A stretch of 64,000 nt of DNA from Kumtagia ephedrae (GCF_003012745.1 NZ_PXYK01000009.1:1-64000), one strand, 5' to 3'. Counted from the first letter of the stretch, positions 24,803 to 36,692 are shown. The notes: generated by a model from the sequence alone, not told the origin. A program made the numbers and translations.

Positions 24803-26929
24803 ATGAACCGCAACATCCGCATTCTGGCGGGAACGGCGCTTGCGACCGTGATGGCTTCGGCCTCGGCCGGCGCTTTCCCCGCCCGGAACCCGGTCCCGAC
24901 AGGGTTCGAACCTGCGATCCTTCTGGCGCAGTCCGACGAGTCCGTGGAAGAGCTGCGGCCGCGCGGCGGCGGCTCGGAGGAAGCCGAACCGCGCGAGAGG
25001 CGCAAGCAGCGCGCCGAGAGGCAGGCCGAACCCGAGGGCCGGCAGGCTCAGGAGGAGCCCCGCCGGCGGGAGGCCTCCGAGGACGAGGCGGAACGCCCCA
25101 GGCAGAAAAGGGCTCGCGAAGCCGAACGCCAGGCCGACGAGGAGCAGGCGGAACCCCGCAGAAAGGCCAGGGAAGCCCGGCAGGCCGAGGAGCAGCCCGC
25201 TGCAGCCGAGCAGGAGCGGCCTCGCCGCAAGAGCCGCGAGGCGCAGGCCGAAGAGCCGCCTGAAGCCGGCGAAGCCGAGCGCCAGGCGGAGCAGGAACGT
25301 CCCCGCAAGAAGTCCCGCGAAGCGCGGCAGGCCGAGGAACAGCAGGAGCCACAGGCCGAAGAGCCGGCGCGCCGCAAGCCCCGCCAGGCGGAACAGGACG
25401 CGCAACCCGGTGGAGCGGACCGGCAGCGGGCCGGCTCCGCCGAGGAATCCGACCCGCAAGCCGAAGAGCAGCGGCCAAGGGACCGACGCAAAGCACGCGA
25501 GGCCGCGCAAGATGCCGAGCGGCAGCGCGCCGAGGAGCAGCAGCGCGAGGAGGCCGCGCCTGAGGAGGCTCGCCCCGCCGAGCGGCAAAGGCGTGACGGC
25601 GAGCAGCGACGCGAGGCCGGAGACGAGCCCGCGAGAGCCGAAACGCCGGAAGACGGCGACCGCCCGACGGAGCGCGCCGAGCCGCAAGAGCCGACCCCGC
25701 GCGAGCGCACGGCCAGGGAAGAGGCGCCGGACGACGGCAGTGCCGCCCCGGTGCTCGACAGCCAGAAGCAGCGGCCGCGCGAGGAACGCGACCGTGATCA
25801 AGCCCGCGAGCGGGACCGGGATCGTGAGCAGGCCGGCGACAGCGAACGGCCCAGAACCGGCGAGGACCAGGCTCGTGAGCGGCGGGAAGAGCCACGGACC
25901 GACGAGCCGCCCGCCGCCGAGGTCCCGGCCGGTCCGCCGCCCGACAGCGACCGTGCCGCGCAGGAGTCTGTGCGCCGCGCCGAGATCCGCCCGGTCATCG
26001 CCGAGGAAGGCCGGCGCCGCGAAGGCCGGCCGGACGACGACCGCTGGCGCCGGCGCGAGCGGCCGGAAGGCACAGACGTGCTGCGCGAGATCGGCGACAG
26101 GCTGATCCTCGGGTTCGGCGATCAGGTGATCGTCGAGAGCAACGACCGGCCGCGCATGGCCCGCGGCGCCCGCGAGGTCTATTACGAGGACCTGCCGCGC
26201 GGCCGTACCCGCGAGGTGATCGTTCGGGCGGACGGCACCCGTGTCGTCACCATCCGCAACGCCTATGGCGACGTGATCCGCCGCTCGCGCATCGCGCCGG
26301 ACGACCGGGAATACATCCTCGCCTATGTCGAGGAGGACGACTACGACCGGGTGCGCGACTGGCGCGATCCCGGCCTCGACCTGCCGCCGCTCCGGCTCGA
26401 CATCCCGGAGGAGGAGTACATCCTCGATGCCGCCGCGGTGGAGGAGCCGGACGTCTACTACGAATTCCTCGAGCAGCCGCCGGTGGAGCGGGTGGAGCGC
26501 CTCTATTCGGTCGACGAGGTGAAGCGCTCGGCCAGAATCCGCGACAAGACCCGCCGCATCGACCTCGACACGCTGACATTCGAATTCGGCTCGGCGTCCA
26601 TTCCCGAGGACCAGATCCCGCGGCTGGAAGGCGTCGCCCAGGCGATCGAAAAACTGCTCGAGAAGAACCCGGCCGAGACCATCCTGATCGAGGGCCATAC
26701 CGATGCCGTCGGCTCCGACCTCGCCAATTTGGCGCTGTCCGACCGCCGCGCCGAGGCGGTGGCGGAGGCGCTGACCAACGTCTTCGCCATCCCGCCGGAG
26801 AACCTGTCCACCCAGGGGTATGGCGAGGAGTTCCTGAAGGTGCGCACGCAGGAGCCCGAGCGGGAGAACCGCCGCGTCGCGATCCGCCGCATCACCCCGC
26901 TCGTCGCCCCGGTGGCGTCGGCGCAGTAG
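24803..26929 (+). CDS. OmpA family protein with a very long charged low-complexity region
   Basis: A 708-residue envelope protein. The ATG at 24803 follows CGGAG by 8 bp; the open frame further upstream lies over the divergent gene. The N terminus has a short signal-like segment (ILAGTALATVMASASAGAF). Residues 50-410 are almost entirely Glu/Arg/Ala/Gln/Pro, with imperfect repeats around RRKAREARQAEE, RRKSREAQAEE and RKKSREARQAEE. A middle region (DYDRVRDWRDPG) leads to a C-terminal OmpA peptidoglycan-binding domain (about 585-700) with LIEGHTDAVGSDLANLALSDRRA and NRRVAIRRI. It probably spans the periplasm and ties the outer layer to peptidoglycan. Confidence 0.88.
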   Translation: MNRNIRILAGTALATVMASASAGAFPARNPVPTGFEPAILLAQSDESVEELRPRGGGSEEAEPRERRKQRAERQAEPEGRQAQEEPRRREASEDEAERPRQKRAREAERQADEEQAEPRRKAREARQAEEQPAAAEQERPRRKSREAQAEEPPEAGEAERQAEQERPRKKSREARQAEEQQEPQAEEPARRKPRQAEQDAQPGGADRQRAGSAEESDPQAEEQRPRDRRKAREAAQDAERQRAEEQQREEAAPEEARPAERQRRDGEQRREAGDEPARAETPEDGDRPTERAEPQEPTPRERTAREEAPDDGSAAPVLDSQKQRPREERDRDQARERDRDREQAGDSERPRTGEDQARERREEPRTDEPPAAEVPAGPPPDSDRAAQESVRRAEIRPVIAEEGRRREGRPDDDRWRRRERPEGTDVLREIGDRLILGFGDQVIVESNDRPRMARGAREVYYEDLPRGRTREVIVRADGTRVVTIRNAYGDVIRRSRIAPDDREYILAYVEEDDYDRVRDWRDPGLDLPPLRLDIPEEEYILDAAAVEEPDVYYEFLEQPPVERVERLYSVDEVKRSARIRDKTRRIDLDTLTFEFGSASIPEDQIPRLEGVAQAIEKLLEKNPAETILIEGHTDAVGSDLANLALSDRRAEAVAEALTNVFAIPPENLSTQGYGEEFLKVRTQEPERENRRVAIRRITPLVAPVASAQ

Positions 26930-26980
26930 CGCGCTTCCCTGCCCAGTCCCGTTTCTCCAGTCGGGACCAGGCAAAAGAGG

Positions 26981-27013
26981 CCCGGCCGGTTGATTGACCG
27001 GCCGGGTTCTTTT
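26981..27013. terminator. Intrinsic terminator after the OmpA gene
   Basis: A perfect 10-bp stem, CCCGGCCGGT (26981-26990) and ACCGGCCGGG (26997-27006), with a TGATTG loop, followed by TTCTTTT. It lies between the OmpA gene (plus) and the convergent SDR gene. Confidence 0.85.
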
Positions 27014-27061
27014 CAAACCCCGGCAAAGCCGGCCGCGGCGGGCCGACGGCGCGTCGCCTCC

Positions 27062-27928
27062 CTACCCCCACTGCCTCATCACTTTCGTATCGGTGCGCGC
27101 AAAAACCTCGTCCGGGACGAAAAAATCGCCGGCGAGCGGGCCGGCGCCCGGCGCGTATTTCGAGAAGTCGGTGACGCCTTCCTCGCGCAAAACCTCCTCG
27201 TCGATGTAGAAATTGCCGGTCGCCTCGCGCGACGGGCGGGTGAGGATCGTGTGCGCGGCGTCCGCCATGATCTCGGCCGAGCGGCTGATCGCGGCGACCT
27301 GCTCGCCGCCGAGCAGGTTGCGCACCGCCGCCGTGTCGATCGCCGTCAGCGGCCACAGCGAGTTGACGGCGATGCCGTCCTTCGCGAACTCCGCGCTCAT
27401 GCCGAGCGTGCACATCGACATGCCGAACTTCGCCATGGTGTAGGCGACATGGCCCTTGAACCATTTCGCCTTCATGTCGAGCGGCGGCGCCAAATTCAGA
27501 ATGTGAGGATTCTTCGCCAACTTCAGGTGCGGAATACACATTTTCGACACCAAGAAGGTGCCGCGCGCGTTGATCTGCTGCATCAGGTCGTAACGCCTCA
27601 TGTCGGTCTCCAGCGTGCCGGTGAGCTGGATGGCGCTGGCATTGTTGATGCAGATGTCGATGCCGCCGAATTTTTCGACCGTCTTCGCCACCGCCTCGGC
27701 GACCTGGCTTTCCTCGCGGATGTCGCAGACGACGGCCAGCGCCCTGCCCCCGGCCGCCTCGATCTCGGCCGCCGCGGTATGGATCGTGCCCGGCAGCTTC
27801 GGATGCGGCGTGTCGGTCTTGGCGGCGATGGTGACGTTGGCACCGTCGCGCGCCGCGCGCAGCGCGATCGCCAGCCCGATGCCGCGCGACCCGCCGGAAA
27901 TGAACAGCGTCTTGCCCTTGAGCGACAT
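27062..27928 (-). CDS. Short-chain dehydrogenase/reductase, HSDL2-like
   Basis: A 288-residue SDR from the ATG at 27928, which has GGAGG upstream (the open frame extends 9 codons further). The cofactor motif is SGGSRGIG (11-18), NNAS is present, and the catalytic pair is Tyr163 and Lys167 (YTMAK). The usual catalytic Ser falls in NLAPPL and is Ala147 here, a variant that I believe also occurs in other HSDL2-type bacterial proteins. The pattern SRSAEIMADAAHTIL and the C-terminal part fit the HSDL2/hydroxysteroid-dehydrogenase-like group. Substrate unknown. Confidence 0.88.
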   Translation of the reverse strand: MSLKGKTLFISGGSRGIGLAIALRAARDGANVTIAAKTDTPHPKLPGTIHTAAAEIEAAGGRALAVVCDIREESQVAEAVAKTVEKFGGIDICINNASAIQLTGTLETDMRRYDLMQQINARGTFLVSKMCIPHLKLAKNPHILNLAPPLDMKAKWFKGHVAYTMAKFGMSMCTLGMSAEFAKDGIAVNSLWPLTAIDTAAVRNLLGGEQVAAISRSAEIMADAAHTILTRPSREATGNFYIDEEVLREEGVTDFSKYAPGAGPLAGDFFVPDEVFARTDTKVMRQWG

Positions 27929-28059
27929 GGTCTTTCGCCTCCTCCTGTTTACCAAAAGTTTGTTGTGGCGGCCAAATGTGCGGCCGGCAAGGGGTGGGCA
28001 GGCTTGCGCAACGGAAGGGGGTGGCGCCTAATGGCGCGACTGCAACCGGAGATCGTATC

Positions 28060-28461
28060 ATGCGTCTCGTCTTCGCCGCGCTCGGCGCCATGCTTCTCAC
28101 CACCGCCGCGGCGCAGGCCGACGACTGCGCCAACGCGCAGGACCAGGCGACCATGGACAAATGCTCGGCCAAGGCGTTCGCCGAAGCCGACAAGAAACTC
28201 AACGCCGACTTCAGGGAGATCGAGAAGCGGCTGGGCGACGACGCCAAAGCAAAACACCTGCTGGTGCATGCGCAGCGCGCCTGGATCGCCTTCCGCGACG
28301 CCGAATGCGCTTTCAACGCCTCCGGCGTCGACGGCGGCAGCGCCTATCCGATGGTCTATTCCGAGTGCCAGGCGGCGCTCACCAATCAGCGGGTGAAGGA
28401 CTTCAGGACCTATCTCTCCTGCGAGGAAGGCGACATGAGCTGCCCGGTGCCGGCGCAGTAG
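28060..28461 (+). CDS. LprI-like (DUF1311) exported protein
   Basis: A 133-residue protein with signal peptide MRLVFAALGAMLLTTAAAQA and a Cys-containing DUF1311 domain: DDCANAQDQATMDKC, ADKKLNADFREIEKRL, QRAWIAFRDAEC and YPMVYSECQAALTNQR. This family includes the lysozyme inhibitor LprI. The paired cysteines probably form disulfides in the periplasm. The upstream open frame (from 27976) is not needed, since the signal peptide starts at 28060. A strong hairpin directly follows its stop. Confidence 0.87.
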   Translation: MRLVFAALGAMLLTTAAAQADDCANAQDQATMDKCSAKAFAEADKKLNADFREIEKRLGDDAKAKHLLVHAQRAWIAFRDAECAFNASGVDGGSAYPMVYSECQAALTNQRVKDFRTYLSCEEGDMSCPVPAQ

Positions 28462-28510
28462 TGCGGCGCGCCTTATCCTCCCCCTTGTGGGAGGGTAAGG
28501 CGCGCCGCAC
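28461..28510. terminator. Long hairpin after the LprI-like gene
   Basis: A perfect 15-bp outer stem, GTGCGGCGCGCCTTA (28461-28475) and TAAGGCGCGCCGCAC (28496-28510), with an inner CCTCCC/GGGAGG stem. It starts at the last base of the LprI stop codon. It lacks a U-tract, so it may be a repeat-derived hairpin that also acts in transcription termination or mRNA stabilisation. Confidence 0.5.
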
Positions 28511-28709
28511 CGCCGGGCATTTTCCGTGCCAAGGTCCCCCTCTCCGTCTCGGGCTACGCCCTCGACACCTCTCCCCCACTCCGTGGGGGAGAGGAACCCA
28601 GGCTGGAGGAGCGCCGGCATCGCGGCAGCGGTTCCTCGCCCCCGCAGGGGAGAGGTGTCGAGGGCGAAGCCCGAGACGGAGAGGGGGAAGCGCCGGGAGA
28701 GGAAGCGCC

Positions 28710-28788
28710 GGGGACAGTTTACTTTTTTCGGCCCGCGCGACCTTTGAACTGCTGCGGCCTTTCTGCCGAAAGAAAGTAAACTGTCCCC
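28710..28788. repeat. REP-like hairpin element, copy 1
   Basis: The perfect 16-bp inverted termini GGGGACAGTTTACTTT (28710-28725) and AAAGTAAACTGTCCCC (28773-28788) enclose an internal CCGAAAG/CTTTCGG-like core. The GGGGACAGTTTACTTT end is familiar from REP sequences mobilised by REP-associated tyrosine transposases (RAYTs). No RAYT gene is in the window. Confidence 0.65.
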
Positions 28789-29232
28789 TGAGCATACGTC
28801 GTCCTCGCCACGCCCGGCACCGCCGTCTGGCCATTGAGAAGATCGGGAAGACGGGCGGCCGCGGGGTCGCGCATCTAAGTTTTAATGCGACCTCGCGGCC
28901 GCCCGTCCGGTGCTTTCGGCCGGTTCCGTTCCCCAACCAAGGCATCAGCCCGGCATGCGCCGGCGATATGCGTGTCGGCGGCGGACATACCCCGCCTGGT
29001 CCCCGTCTGGTGCGGGGAGTCTTGGGAACTCTGGACCGACCCCGGACTTCGCGGCCACGTTAGCCGCTACCCTCCGGACACCGATCCCTCCCCGCAGACC
29101 ACCGTCATGATCGGCGTTCCCGCAGGAGGGACTGCCGGAGATTATGCACGAGGTCTGGAGCAAGGGGATAAAACCAGCGCGAAAAGCGCATGTTTCTTGC
29201 AGCGGCTATCGTAGCAACGGCAGGCAAGTGCC

Positions 29233-29310
29233 GGGGACAGTTTACTTTTTCCGCCCGCGCCGGCCTTGGAACGCCGCCGCTTTTCCGCGGAAAGAAAATA
29301 AATTGTCCCC
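29233..29310. repeat. REP-like hairpin element, copy 2 (degenerate right arm)
   Basis: The left arm, GGGGACAGTTTACTTT (29233-29248), is identical to copy 1. The right arm, AAAATAAATTGTCCCC (29295-29310), has diverged at two positions. The interior keeps the CCGCCCGCGC...TTTTCCGCGGAAAG arrangement. Same orientation as copy 1, about 0.5 kb away. Confidence 0.62.
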
Positions 29311-29402
29311 TGCAATCTGTCCTTGCCCCCTCTCCGTCTCGGGCTACGCCCCCGACACCTCTCCCCCACTTCGTGGGGGCGAGGAAACACCAGGCAGGAA
29401 GC

Positions 29403-29834
29403 CTACCGCCACACCACCTCGGCCGCGGCCTCCGGGTCGGCCTGGAACTCGGCGGCGCGGGCGCAGGCCTTGCTGACGTCGTCGGCCATGGCGGCAAGCT
29501 CGCCGCCGACCAGCACGCCGTAAATCACCAGCACGTGCTGATCGTGATAGGTCTTCTGCGCGTCGGTCATCTTTGCCGCGTCGGCGGGCGCCAGCGCCTC
29601 GAAGGCCGTCTTCATCTTGGTGTCGTCGAGCACGAAACCGTCGCAGGCGGCGGCGATGGCCGCCTGGTGTGCAATCAGTTGCAGCTTGGTCGTCTGCTCG
29701 CGCGTCAGCGCGCCTTCCAAGAGGTCGACGGCGTGCAGGCGCACGAAGGCGGTGTCGGGCTCGTCGGCCAGCGCGGGCTGGGCGGCTGAGGCGGACAGGG
29801 CGGCGGCGAGGCAGAGGGCCGGAAAATGGCGCAT
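29403..29834 (-). CDS. Small exported protein of unknown function
   Basis: A 143-residue protein. The ATG at 29834 starts a signal peptide (MRHFPALCLAAALSASAAQPALA). The mature part is helical (LHAVDLLEGALTREQTTKLQLIAHQAA) with two Cys (CDGF, KACARAA) and a conserved-looking KMTDAQKTYHDQHVLVIYG block. The TTG at 29849 is an alternative start. It has no family that I can name. It lies 20 bp downstream of another small exported-protein gene on the same strand, so the two probably form an operon. Confidence 0.75.
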   Translation of the reverse strand: MRHFPALCLAAALSASAAQPALADEPDTAFVRLHAVDLLEGALTREQTTKLQLIAHQAAIAAACDGFVLDDTKMKTAFEALAPADAAKMTDAQKTYHDQHVLVIYGVLVGGELAAMADDVSKACARAAEFQADPEAAAEVVWR

Positions 29835-29854
29835 GGCGAAAATCCCCAAAACAA

Positions 29855-30166
29855 TCAGAAGACGCGGTGCGTCCAGGACGGCAGGAAGTCGCCGTCATTG
29901 TCGTAGCAGGCGCCCTCGCGCGGATAGCAGACCACGCCGCGCGCCGGGGAAAACGGCGCGGCCGGCTGGTAGGCGGGCGCGGGCGGGATGTACTGGTCGC
30001 GATGGTGGTGGTCGTGCGAGATGGCGGCGGCCGCGATGCCGCCCAGCACCAGCCCGCCGACCAGCGCGGCCGTGTCGTCGGAATGCCAGTGGCGGGCAAG
30101 CCCCGGCACCGTCATCGACAAGGCGAGCGCTCCCGCCAGTGCCAGTCTCGCCAGTGTCCCGCGCAT
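29855..30166 (-). CDS. Small exported His/Pro-rich protein
   Basis: A 103-residue protein from the ATG at 30166 with GGGAGGGG upstream. A signal-like helix (LALAGALALSMTVPGLA) is followed by a short second hydrophobic segment (AALVGGLVLGGIAAAAI), a His cluster (SHDHHHRDQYIPP) and a Cys pair (VVCYPREGACYDNDGD). The His cluster could bind metal ions. No known family assignment. Similar GGLVLGG/HHHHR secreted peptides are common in rhizobia. Confidence 0.72.
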   Translation of the reverse strand: MRGTLARLALAGALALSMTVPGLARHWHSDDTAALVGGLVLGGIAAAAISHDHHHRDQYIPPAPAYQPAAPFSPARGVVCYPREGACYDNDGDFLPSWTHRVF

Positions 30167-30264
30167 CGGCGCCCCTCCCGATTTGTTGATGGTGGCGGGA
30201 GAGTATGCCGGGCGAAGCGGCGGTGGCAAGCGGGGATGGGGCCGATAGATGGCTTGGCGAACGG

Positions 30265-30402
30265 CTACTCGCCCGGATGCGGATGTTCGCCCGGTTTCGG
30301 ACGTTCATCATCCCAGGTCCGTATCCAGAGCAACCCCAGGCCCGCAATGACGAGAGCGCCGACCGGCATGATGAGTAGGGAAAGCATCTGGATGGTGGTC
30401 AT
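30265..30402 (-). CDS. 45-residue single-pass membrane protein
   Basis: Starts at ATG 30402, overlapping the stop of the preceding gene by ATGA. One membrane helix (MLSLLIMPVGALVIAGLGLLW) is followed by a short charged tail (IRTWDDERPKPGEHPHPGE). No recognised domain. The tight coupling to the 75-residue membrane protein upstream suggests that the two act together. Confidence 0.62.
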   Translation of the reverse strand: MTTIQMLSLLIMPVGALVIAGLGLLWIRTWDDERPKPGEHPHPGE

Positions 30403-30626
30403 GGCAATAGCCTCTTGAGCACCAGGCTCGCCATCCAATGTAGTGCGGCTGACACGACAAGACAAATCACGCTGACGACCACAACCGATATCGTCGAGCT
30501 GTTCGTCACGGTACCGTACAGCGTCGAGAAAACTGGAGCCAAGCCGCCGACCGCGAAAAGTGCGATGGCCAAGCCGTTGAGATAGGTAGCGAAAAGCTTC
30601 AGGCGCTCATTACGGATCAGACTCAT
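30399..30626 (-). CDS. 75-residue two-helix membrane protein
   Basis: Starts at ATG 30626 (GGGGGA upstream); a GTG at 30656 would add ten residues. A basic N terminus (MSLIRNERLKLFATYLNG) precedes two membrane helices (AIALFAVGGLAPVFSTL, STISVVVVSVICLVVSAALHW) and a basic tail (KRLLP). It is coupled by ATGA to the 45-residue membrane protein. No family recognised. The pair stands alone between unrelated genes. Confidence 0.65.
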   Translation of the reverse strand: MSLIRNERLKLFATYLNGLAIALFAVGGLAPVFSTLYGTVTNSSTISVVVVSVICLVVSAALHWMASLVLKRLLP

Positions 30627-30754
30627 GGCGTCGGAAATCCCCCGAGCGCACTTCACACGAGAGCCGCAGCGGGGTCAACGCGCCGCAAATCGACGACAGC
30701 TCCCATTATGGATGGCGCACTTCCGCGGCGACCCCACCCGGCGCGCTGCGCGCG

Positions 30755-30785
30755 CCCACCTCCCCTCAAGGGGGAGGTGGGCGTC
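30755..30785. repeat. Hairpin downstream of carB
   Basis: The 13-bp arms CGCCCACCTCCCC (30755-30767) and GGGGAGGTGGGCG (30773-30785) surround a five-base loop, a few bases past the carB stop. There is no U-tract on the carB strand. It may act as a terminator or be a dispersed intergenic repeat. Confidence 0.5.
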
Positions 30786-30791
30786 GGCGCA

Positions 30792-34271
<3,480 letters not shown>

Positions 34272-34505
34272 GGCTCGCTCGTCGATCTGGCCCCGCGCGA
34301 AAGACCGGTACGGGCGTGCCCGGCCGGTGCGCGAGAGAAATTCAGGTGTCAGGCTAGGCGGGCCTTATAGGGGAGAGTTTTCCGCTATGTAACCCCGAAA
34401 ATGTGTATGCCCGCCCTGCGAAGGCGGGCAGCGAACCCTCAGGCGCCAGCGGCTGCGGGAGAGTTCCCGTCCAGGACAGGACGAGCACGACCCCGCCGGG
34501 CAGAA

Positions 34506-36005
34506 TCACCGTTCGCGGACGAAGGAACCGCCCCTGCTGCGCGACACGTTCCACACGAGCCCGGCCACCAGCAGCAGGCATGCGATCGCCGCAGCGACAA
34601 CGCCTACGAACGCCTGGTCGAATGCCGCGCGGGCAAGCGTGGCGACCTGCACGGACTGGCCGGCCGGCAGCGTGGCCGCGAGCATGAGGGCTTCGTCGAG
34701 ACTGTCGCGCGCCTGCGGAGCGATCGCCATGCCCGCGGGGACGATCATCGCGCTGGTATAGAGAAGCGACATGAGGCTGCCGAGCAGCGCGATGCCGAGC
34801 GCTCCGCCGAGTTCGTAGGAGACTTCCTCGACGGAGGCTGCCATGCCCGCCCTCTCCTCCGGCGCCGAAAGCATGATGGCGCTGGAGGCCGCCGTCATCG
34901 CCGCTCCGAGCCCGAAACCCATGACCGCGAGCGGCGTGAGCCACACCCCCGTCGGTCCGTCATAGGCCAGGAGAAACGCCGCAAGCGCGACGCCGGTCAG
35001 CAGGAGGGAACCCATCAGGATGCGGGCCGGCTCGACCCAGGGCAAGGCCAGCCCGGTGAGCGGACCCGCCACGAAGGCGGCCAGCGGGATCGGCAGGATC
35101 AGCAGACCCGCCTCGAGCGGTGAGTATCCGAGCACGAGCTGCAGCCGCTGGCTGAACACCAGCTCGACGCCGACAAGCGCACCCGACGCCACCAGCGCGG
35201 TCGCCACGCCCGAGGAGAAGCGCGGATCGGCAAACAGCGAGAAGTCGATCAGCGGCGCTGCGCTGCGGCGCTGCCGGCGCACGAACACGATCAGGGCTGC
35301 CGCGCCGAGCGCGAACGCGGCAGCGGCGGCGATCCAGGACGGATCGCGCTTGCTGAGTTCCTTGACGGCATAGACGACGCCGATCAGGCCGACCATCACC
35401 TGCACCGAGCCCACCAGGTCCCAGGGACGGCTGGCGTCGCCGGGGCGGGTTGCGAGCAGCAGGGCGCTCGCGGTCAGCGCCAGAAGCACGACCGGCACGT
35501 TGATCAGGAAGACCGAGCCCCACCAGAAATATTCGAGCAGCAGCCCGCCGACGACCGGACCGAGCGCGGCGCCGCCGGAGGCGACGGCGGCCCAGATGCC
35601 GATGGCGAATGCGCGCTCCTTCTCGTCGGTGAAGGTGAGGCGGATCAGCGAGAGCGTAGCGGGCATCATCATGGCCGCGCCGACGGCGAGGAGCACGCGG
35701 GCGGCGATCAGGGCCGCGGACGACGGTGCGAAGGCCGCTCCCAGGGACGCAGCACCGAAGACGACGAGGCCCGCCATGAACATCCGCTTGTGGCCCAGCC
35801 TGTCGCCGAGCGTGCCGAGGCCCGGCAGCAGCCCCGCCACGACCAGCGGATAGGCGTTGACGATCCAGAGCTTCTCCGTGGCCGTGGCGGCGAGGTCGTG
35901 GGTGAGCGTCGGCAGCGCCGTGTAGAGCACCGTCATGTCGATGACGATCAGGAAAAGGGCGCTGGAGACTATGCAGAGGACCAGCCATCGGTTTTGGTGC
36001 GACAT
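34506..36005 (-). CDS. MFS drug efflux transporter, SmvA/EmrB-like (DHA2)
   Basis: A 499-residue transporter with about 14 predicted membrane helices. The ATG at 36005 has AAGGAAAA upstream; an ATG at 36023 is an alternative. It shows the motif A-like LGDRLGHKRMFMAG, the motif C region AVASGGAALGPVVGGLL, and the early VIDMTVLYTALPTL block of DHA2 pumps. SmvA-type pumps expel quaternary ammonium and other cations. The TetR gene diverges 80 bp away with a palindromic operator between them, so the pump is very likely repressed by that TetR. Confidence 0.88.
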   Translation of the reverse strand: MSHQNRWLVLCIVSSALFLIVIDMTVLYTALPTLTHDLAATATEKLWIVNAYPLVVAGLLPGLGTLGDRLGHKRMFMAGLVVFGAASLGAAFAPSSAALIAARVLLAVGAAMMMPATLSLIRLTFTDEKERAFAIGIWAAVASGGAALGPVVGGLLLEYFWWGSVFLINVPVVLLALTASALLLATRPGDASRPWDLVGSVQVMVGLIGVVYAVKELSKRDPSWIAAAAAFALGAAALIVFVRRQRRSAAPLIDFSLFADPRFSSGVATALVASGALVGVELVFSQRLQLVLGYSPLEAGLLILPIPLAAFVAGPLTGLALPWVEPARILMGSLLLTGVALAAFLLAYDGPTGVWLTPLAVMGFGLGAAMTAASSAIMLSAPEERAGMAASVEEVSYELGGALGIALLGSLMSLLYTSAMIVPAGMAIAPQARDSLDEALMLAATLPAGQSVQVATLARAAFDQAFVGVVAAAIACLLLVAGLVWNVSRSRGGSFVRER

Positions 36006-36055
36006 CGGATTTTCCTTCGACATGCGCCGGTTGCCGGCACATGGCTGCCGATATA

Positions 36056-36069
36056 AATACGATCGTATT
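36056..36069. promoter_or_regulatory. TetR operator palindrome
   Basis: The perfect 14-bp palindrome AATACGATCGTATT lies between the divergent MFS gene and the TetR gene, 17 bp upstream of the TetR start and overlapping the likely promoter of both. Location and symmetry fit a TetR-family operator. Confidence 0.7.
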
Positions 36070-36085
36070 GAAATGGAAGAGGCTA

Positions 36086-36646
36086 ATGGCTGGGCGCCCG
36101 CGAAGCATCGACAGGGACAAGGTTCTGGATGCCGCCGAGGCACTTGTGGCGCAGACGGGCGCCGCCGCTCTGAGCTTCGAAGCCGTGGCCAAGGCGGCCG
36201 GAATCACGAAGAGCGGCGTGCAATACTGCTTCGGAACCAAGGAGAACCTGATCCGCTCGATGATCCAGCGCTGGGGCGATTCCTTCGAACGCGACGTGAT
36301 GCAGCGGATCGGCGAGGACAGGTCGCCGCGCTCCGTCATCCGCGGGCATCTGGAGGCGACGCGCGACGGCGACGAGTCCGAATACTCCCGTTCGGCGGCG
36401 ATGATGACGGCGCTGCTTCAGCGCCCCGATCAGGTGGCGGCAAGCCGGGCCTGGTACACCAGCCGCCTCTCCCAGCTGGACATGACGGATCGGGCGGACC
36501 GGCGCGCCGCCCTGGCTTTCCTCGCCGGCGAGGGTGCGTTCATGCTGCGAACGTTCGGGTTGATCGATCTCGACGATGCGCAATGGGATGCGCTGTTCGC
36601 CGACATGCTGTCGGTCGCCGGCGAGGATGAGTCGCCCGGCAGGTAA
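36086..36646 (+). CDS. TetR-family transcriptional regulator of the MFS pump
   Basis: A 186-residue repressor. The ATG at 36086 has GAAGAGG upstream; the frame is open 15 codons further but would cover the operator. An N-terminal helix-turn-helix (ALVAQTGAAALSFEAVAKAAGITKSGVQYCFGTKENLIRS) is followed by a ligand-binding domain with no close family mark. It is divergent from the SmvA-like pump and flanked by a palindromic operator, so it probably represses both genes and is released by a drug ligand. Confidence 0.88.
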   Translation: MAGRPRSIDRDKVLDAAEALVAQTGAAALSFEAVAKAAGITKSGVQYCFGTKENLIRSMIQRWGDSFERDVMQRIGEDRSPRSVIRGHLEATRDGDESEYSRSAAMMTALLQRPDQVAASRAWYTSRLSQLDMTDRADRRAALAFLAGEGAFMLRTFGLIDLDDAQWDALFADMLSVAGEDESPGR

Positions 36647-36652
36647 GGATTA

Positions 36653-36692
36653 GGGACCGGTCACCTCGCTTCGGGACCGGTCACCCCGCTTC
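36653..36692. repeat. Tandem 20-bp repeat
   Basis: Two adjacent 20-bp copies, GGGACCGGTCACCTCGCTTC and GGGACCGGTCACCCCGCTTC, differ at one base. Each contains the palindrome GACCGGTC. They lie in the short gap between the TetR gene and the convergent VOC gene. Confidence 0.65.

Larger units (their letters stand above)
28511..29402. repeat. Gene-free, repeat-rich intergenic region
   Basis: I see no convincing gene in about 890 bp. It holds three copies of a 57-61-bp element around CTCTCCGTCTCGGGCTACGC and CACCTCTCCCCC: 28536-28596 (plus), 28631-28687 (inverted) and 29326-29386 (plus). It also holds two REP-like hairpin elements listed separately. An additional long stem lies at 28852-28874/28885-28905 (CGGGCGGCCGCG...CGCGGCCGCCCG). 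Confidence 0.75.

Noticed and set aside
24131-27016. A 961-codon open frame on the minus strand over the OmpA and YcgN-like genes
   Set aside because: It is an artefact of the repetitive GC-rich OmpA sequence. It covers two well-supported genes, its translation is low-complexity hydrophobic/Arg sequence, and no ribosome site or family match fits.
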